Positions 5,042 through 7,809 of a DNA stretch of 7,809 nucleotides are shown here, in pieces (positions within the stretch are counted from its first letter, which is position 1; each line of letters begins with the position of its first letter). The stretch spans positions 1-7,809 of the forward strand of contig JAITEJ010000082.1 in the NCBI GenBank assembly GCA_031282095.1, read 5' to 3'. Origin of the DNA: Clostridiales bacterium (GTDB taxonomy: Bacteria > Bacillota_A > Clostridia > Christensenellales > CAG-917). Both the position numbers and the translations under genes were made by a program. The notes beneath the pieces were generated by a model. It did not search any database, was not told the DNA's origin, and saw only the letters and a list, made by a program, of their open reading frames with translations.

Positions 5042-6394
5042 ATGGATACTATCGTTGCTATAGCCACTCCCCCGGGTAGGGGAGGTATAGGAATCGTCCG
5101 TTTAAGCGGAACAAAGGCGCTTGCTATTGCCGGCGCCATGTTTTTTATTTCGGGAAAAAACGCGGCGAAAAAGTTGGCGCACGGTCAGATGACCTTAGGA
5201 GAAATACGCGCGGACGAATTCTCCGATTTAGGTTATGTCGCGGTGTTTAACGCGCCGCGTTCTTTTACGGGAGAGAACGTCGCCGAGTTTCACTGCCACG
5301 GCGGTATGAGAATTCTTGAGGGCGTCGTAAAGGCGTGCCTACTTCGCGGAGCGCGGCTTGCCGAACCGGGCGAGTTTACAAAGCGCGCGCTCCTGAACGG
5401 CAAAACCGACTTAGCCGGCGCGGAGGGCGTTATAGACATGATAAACGCCGAAAGCGCGGCGGCGGTGCGGGCGGCGTCCGATATGCTGAACGGCAAACTG
5501 GGCGCGGACGTACGCGCGTTGCAGGACCGTATCGGTATTCTCATCGAAAACACGGAGGCGGTTCTGGATTTCCCGGAGGAAACCGAGGACGAAACGTTGC
5601 CGGACGGCGCGAGTACCGTTCTCAACCTTGCGGAAACGACACGAGGCATGTTGGCTGCGGCGCACGCGGGGCATATGGCTAAGTACGGCGTAGACGTGGT
5701 GATTTTGGGCAAACCGAACGCGGGAAAGTCGTCTCTTTTGAACGCGTTTTTGAAAAAGGAGCGCGCGATAGTGTCCGCTCAGGCGGGAACCACGCGCGAT
5801 CTCGTTACCGATTCTATAGAATACGACGGCGTTAAAATAAATTTTACTGACAGCGCGGGCTTACGTGAAACGAAAGACGAAATTGAAAAAAGCGGCGTTG
5901 AGCGGGCAAAAAAGGCCGCGTCAACCGCCGATTTGATTATAATGGTGGAGGACGATACCGAAAAAACAGAGTCGTCCCCGTCTGATTTCTATTCGTATAC
6001 GAACGGCGACCGCGGCGTGGTGACCGTAAAAAACAAATGCGACTTGACGGGTAAGGGTTACGGTCTTACCTTTGCCGACGGTATATGTACGGCGCGCGTA
6101 TCCGCCAAAGATAATTGCGGCATTGAAGAACTTTTAAAATTTACGGCAAACATTTATAAAAACGCGGAAACCGGCACAACGTCGGCGCTGGTCACTTCTC
6201 CGCGGCATATATCATGCCTTAACGTATGTTTGGAAGCGTTGCTTTCCGCAAACGCAGGCTACGCCGCCGGACTCGCGGACTGCGTATTGATAGATTTAAG
6301 GCGCGCATACGACGCGTTGGGGCAGATTACGGGCACCACTGCGGGAGAAAATCTCATAGATGCCATTTTTTCACGTTTTTGCGTAGGAAAGTGA
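5042..6394 (+). CDS. mnmE: tRNA modification GTPase MnmE (TrmE)
   Basis: With MnmG, MnmE installs the carboxymethylaminomethyl group (cmnm5) on wobble uridine-34 of tRNAs reading NNA/NNG codons, using methylene-tetrahydrofolate, glycine, FAD and GTP. The N-terminal formyl-THF-binding domain starts with the canonical MDTIVAIATPPGRGGIGIVR and contains FTGENVAEFHCHGG (75-88) and EPGEFTKRALLNGKTDL (108-124). The inserted G domain has GKPNAGKS (223-230), TTRD (250-253), DSAG (270-273, where DTAG is usual), NKCD (331-334) and SAK (354-356). The C-terminal helix ends in FCVGK (446-450), carrying the catalytic Cys447. The length of 450 is normal (about 450-460). An in-frame TGA at 5036 leaves ATG 5042 as the only sensible start, yet no ribosome-binding site precedes it. 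Confidence 0.98.
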   Translation: MDTIVAIATPPGRGGIGIVRLSGTKALAIAGAMFFISGKNAAKKLAHGQMTLGEIRADEFSDLGYVAVFNAPRSFTGENVAEFHCHGGMRILEGVVKACLLRGARLAEPGEFTKRALLNGKTDLAGAEGVIDMINAESAAAVRAASDMLNGKLGADVRALQDRIGILIENTEAVLDFPEETEDETLPDGASTVLNLAETTRGMLAAAHAGHMAKYGVDVVILGKPNAGKSSLLNAFLKKERAIVSAQAGTTRDLVTDSIEYDGVKINFTDSAGLRETKDEIEKSGVERAKKAASTADLIIMVEDDTEKTESSPSDFYSYTNGDRGVVTVKNKCDLTGKGYGLTFADGICTARVSAKDNCGIEELLKFTANIYKNAETGTTSALVTSPRHISCLNVCLEALLSANAGYAAGLADCVLIDLRRAYDALGQITGTTAGENLIDAIFSRFCVGK

Positions 6395-6524
6395 TTTATT
6401 TCTCCAAATATGAAAACTGCCCGCGATGAGTTCACGCTTGATGCGGCGACATGAATAGCGAGCCAATTTGTCCGAAAAATGCTTTTATACTACGTTTTTG
6501 CGTAATAAAGTGAGTAATTTTTCT
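6373..6524 (+). repeat. Direct repeat of the mnmE 3' end (33 bp, two copies)
   Basis: Bases 6373-6405, which span the last mnmE codons and its stop, recur at 6492-6524 with 27 of 33 positions identical by hand alignment. The first 13 bases (ACGTTTTTGCGTA) are exact. The copies are 119 bp apart within the 173 bp mnmE-mnmG gap (6395-6567). The gap contains no credible gene and no promoter I can support. A small duplication or the footprint of an excised insertion is possible. Confidence 0.6.
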
Positions 6525-6567
6525 AAAACGCGTTCGTATTATCTACGAGTATTCAAAACCGTTCATT

Positions 6568-7809
6568 ATGAAAAAAGATTATGACGTCATCGTAATAGGC
6601 GCGGGACACGCCGGCATAGAGGCGGCTTTAGCGGCGGCCAGATTGGGCGTTTCCACGCTTGTTTTCGTCATGGATTTGCGAGCCGTAGGCTTTATGGCGT
6701 GCAATCCCGCCATAGGCGGCACGGCTAAGGGGCATATAGTGCGCGAAATAGACGCGTTAGGCGGCGAAATGGGGCTTTCCGCGGACGCCGCGCTCTTGCA
6801 AATTAAGATGCTCAACCGCGGTAAAGGTCCCGCCGTTCATTGCCTTCGCGGACAAGAAGATAAGCTGATTTACGGGCGGATAATGCTGAAAAAGTTGAAT
6901 GACGCGCCCAATCTTACCGTTACGGAGGGAGAAGTCACCGACATACTGACCTCCGACGGGCGAGTTTGCGGAGCGGTCACGCGGGACGGCGCAACAGTGG
7001 GCGCGCGCGCGGTAGTCGTCGCTTCCGGCGTATATCTAAATTCACGCATAATAATAGGGGAGGAAAGCCGCCTGGAGGGTCCTTCGGGGTTTGGGCGCGC
7101 GACCGGTTTAACGGAGGCCTTGCGTAATTTGGGGCTGGATATACGCCGTTTTAAGACCGGCACTCCCGCGCGTATAGCTAAGGACAGCATAGACTTTTCT
7201 GAAATGCAGATTCAGGAGGGCGAAAGCGACATACACTGCTTTTCCCATCTCACCGACGGCGGGCTTTTGCGGCAGGAGCCGTGTTATCTTACATATACCA
7301 ACGAGGAAACGCACCGCATAATCAAAGATAACATCTCCCGTTCGCCGCTTTATAACGGCGCGATAAAAGGCGTGGGACCGCGTTATTGCCCTTCTATAGA
7401 GGATAAGGTTATGCGCTTCGATAAGGAGCGGCATCAGGTGTTTATAGAGCCGGAGGGACGGGATTCCGAGGAAATGTACGTTCAGGGAATGAGCAGTTCC
7501 CTACCGCGGGACGTTCAGGAAAGGGTATATCGCAGCGTCCGCGGGTTGGAAAACGCGCGCATATTACGGTACGCTTACGCCATAGAATACGACTGTATAG
7601 ACGCGCGCGCGCTATATAACACCTACGCGGTCAAACACGTCGGAGGACTTTACACTGCGGGGCAGATAAACGGCAGCAGCGGCTACGAGGAAGCGGCGGC
7701 GCAAGGTCTGATTGCGGGCATAAACGCGGCTTTATACGTGCAAAACAAACCGTCGTTTACGCTTTCGCGCAGTGACGCCTATATAGGGGTGCTTACGGAC
7801 GACCTCGTT
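6568..7809 (+). CDS. mnmG: tRNA uridine-34 modification enzyme MnmG (GidA), 3' end cut off
   Basis: MnmG is the FAD-binding partner of MnmE in cmnm5U34 synthesis. The frame is open from ATG 6568 to the window edge, 414 codons of the ~620 expected. The Rossmann motif GAGHAG is at 11-16 near the canonical MKKDYDVIVIGAGHAG start. Cys45 lies in CNPAIGGTAKG (45-55) and Cys274 in RYCPSIEDKVMRF (272-284). These correspond to the two catalytically important cysteines of E. coli MnmG (Cys47 and Cys277). RRFKTGTPAR follows (about 193-202), as does the FAD-binding AGQINGSSGYEEAAAQG (364-380). The end reads YIGVLTDDLV, as in the family before the C-terminal MnmE/tRNA-binding helices. It directly follows its partner gene, but after a 173 bp gap and without a visible ribosome-binding site. 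No upstream in-frame ATG, GTG or TTG exists back to TGA 6511. Confidence 0.98.
   Translation, partial: MKKDYDVIVIGAGHAGIEAALAAARLGVSTLVFVMDLRAVGFMACNPAIGGTAKGHIVREIDALGGEMGLSADAALLQIKMLNRGKGPAVHCLRGQEDKLIYGRIMLKKLNDAPNLTVTEGEVTDILTSDGRVCGAVTRDGATVGARAVVVASGVYLNSRIIIGEESRLEGPSGFGRATGLTEALRNLGLDIRRFKTGTPARIAKDSIDFSEMQIQEGESDIHCFSHLTDGGLLRQEPCYLTYTNEETHRIIKDNISRSPLYNGAIKGVGPRYCPSIEDKVMRFDKERHQVFIEPEGRDSEEMYVQGMSSSLPRDVQERVYRSVRGLENARILRYAYAIEYDCIDARALYNTYAVKHVGGLYTAGQINGSSGYEEAAAQGLIAGINAALYVQNKPSFTLSRSDAYIGVLTDDLV

Noticed and set aside
6463..6491. Promoter before mnmG with -10 TATACT (6486-6491)
   Set aside because: No acceptable -35 at 16-18 bp upstream; the nearest TTGTCC is too close.

Overview
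The window carries the conserved bacterial block rpmH–rnpA–yidD–yidC–jag(khpB)–mnmE–mnmG, all on the + strand. In Firmicutes this block usually lies near the replication origin. A monoderm Clostridia-type organism fits the evidence: YidC has a lipoprotein signal (LSAC) and no large N-terminal periplasmic domain, the jag gene is present, and the gene order is right. I suspect an uncultured gut Clostridia lineage such as Christensenellales, but that is inference from style only. No rRNA, tRNA, CRISPR array, transposase or phage gene is visible.

Layout. Bases 1-212 are the 3' end of an unrelated gene for a large surface-type protein. Bases 213-885 hold no convincing protein gene. They contain two hairpins, one of them terminator-like, two diverged tandem copies of a ~53 bp sequence, almost three tandem copies of a 101 bp sequence with an internal long inverted repeat, and then a perfect-consensus sigma-A promoter (TTGACA, 17 bp, TATAAT) for rpmH. 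I see no dnaA gene and no DnaA-box cluster. From 886 on come ribosomal protein L34 (too short for most gene finders), RNase P protein (its start lies 50 bp inside rpmH), a 206 bp gap with a possible promoter, YidD and YidC (overlapping), Jag/KhpB, MnmE, and the first 414 codons of MnmG, which runs off the end.

How the genes work together. L34 and RnpA serve the ribosome and tRNA 5' maturation. YidD and YidC serve membrane protein insertion. Jag/KhpB is an RNA-binding regulator. MnmE and MnmG form the complex that modifies wobble uridine-34 of certain tRNAs. The set links translation, RNA metabolism and membrane biogenesis.

Most unusual observation. The Jag/KhpB protein is 556 residues instead of the usual 200-330. 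After its Jag_N, KH and R3H domains it carries a ~240-residue Gly/Asn/Arg/Tyr-rich repetitive tail that resembles the RGG or prion-like tails of eukaryotic RNA-binding proteins such as FUS and hnRNPs. The tail is encoded by in-frame tandem repeats (two 156 bp copies plus shorter variants), so its length could vary between strains. It is a candidate bacterial RNA-condensate scaffold. Secondary points are a ~200-residue extracytoplasmic insert in YidC, the rpmH/rnpA overlap, weak or absent Shine-Dalgarno sequences before mnmE and mnmG, and a duplicated mnmE 3'-end sequence.
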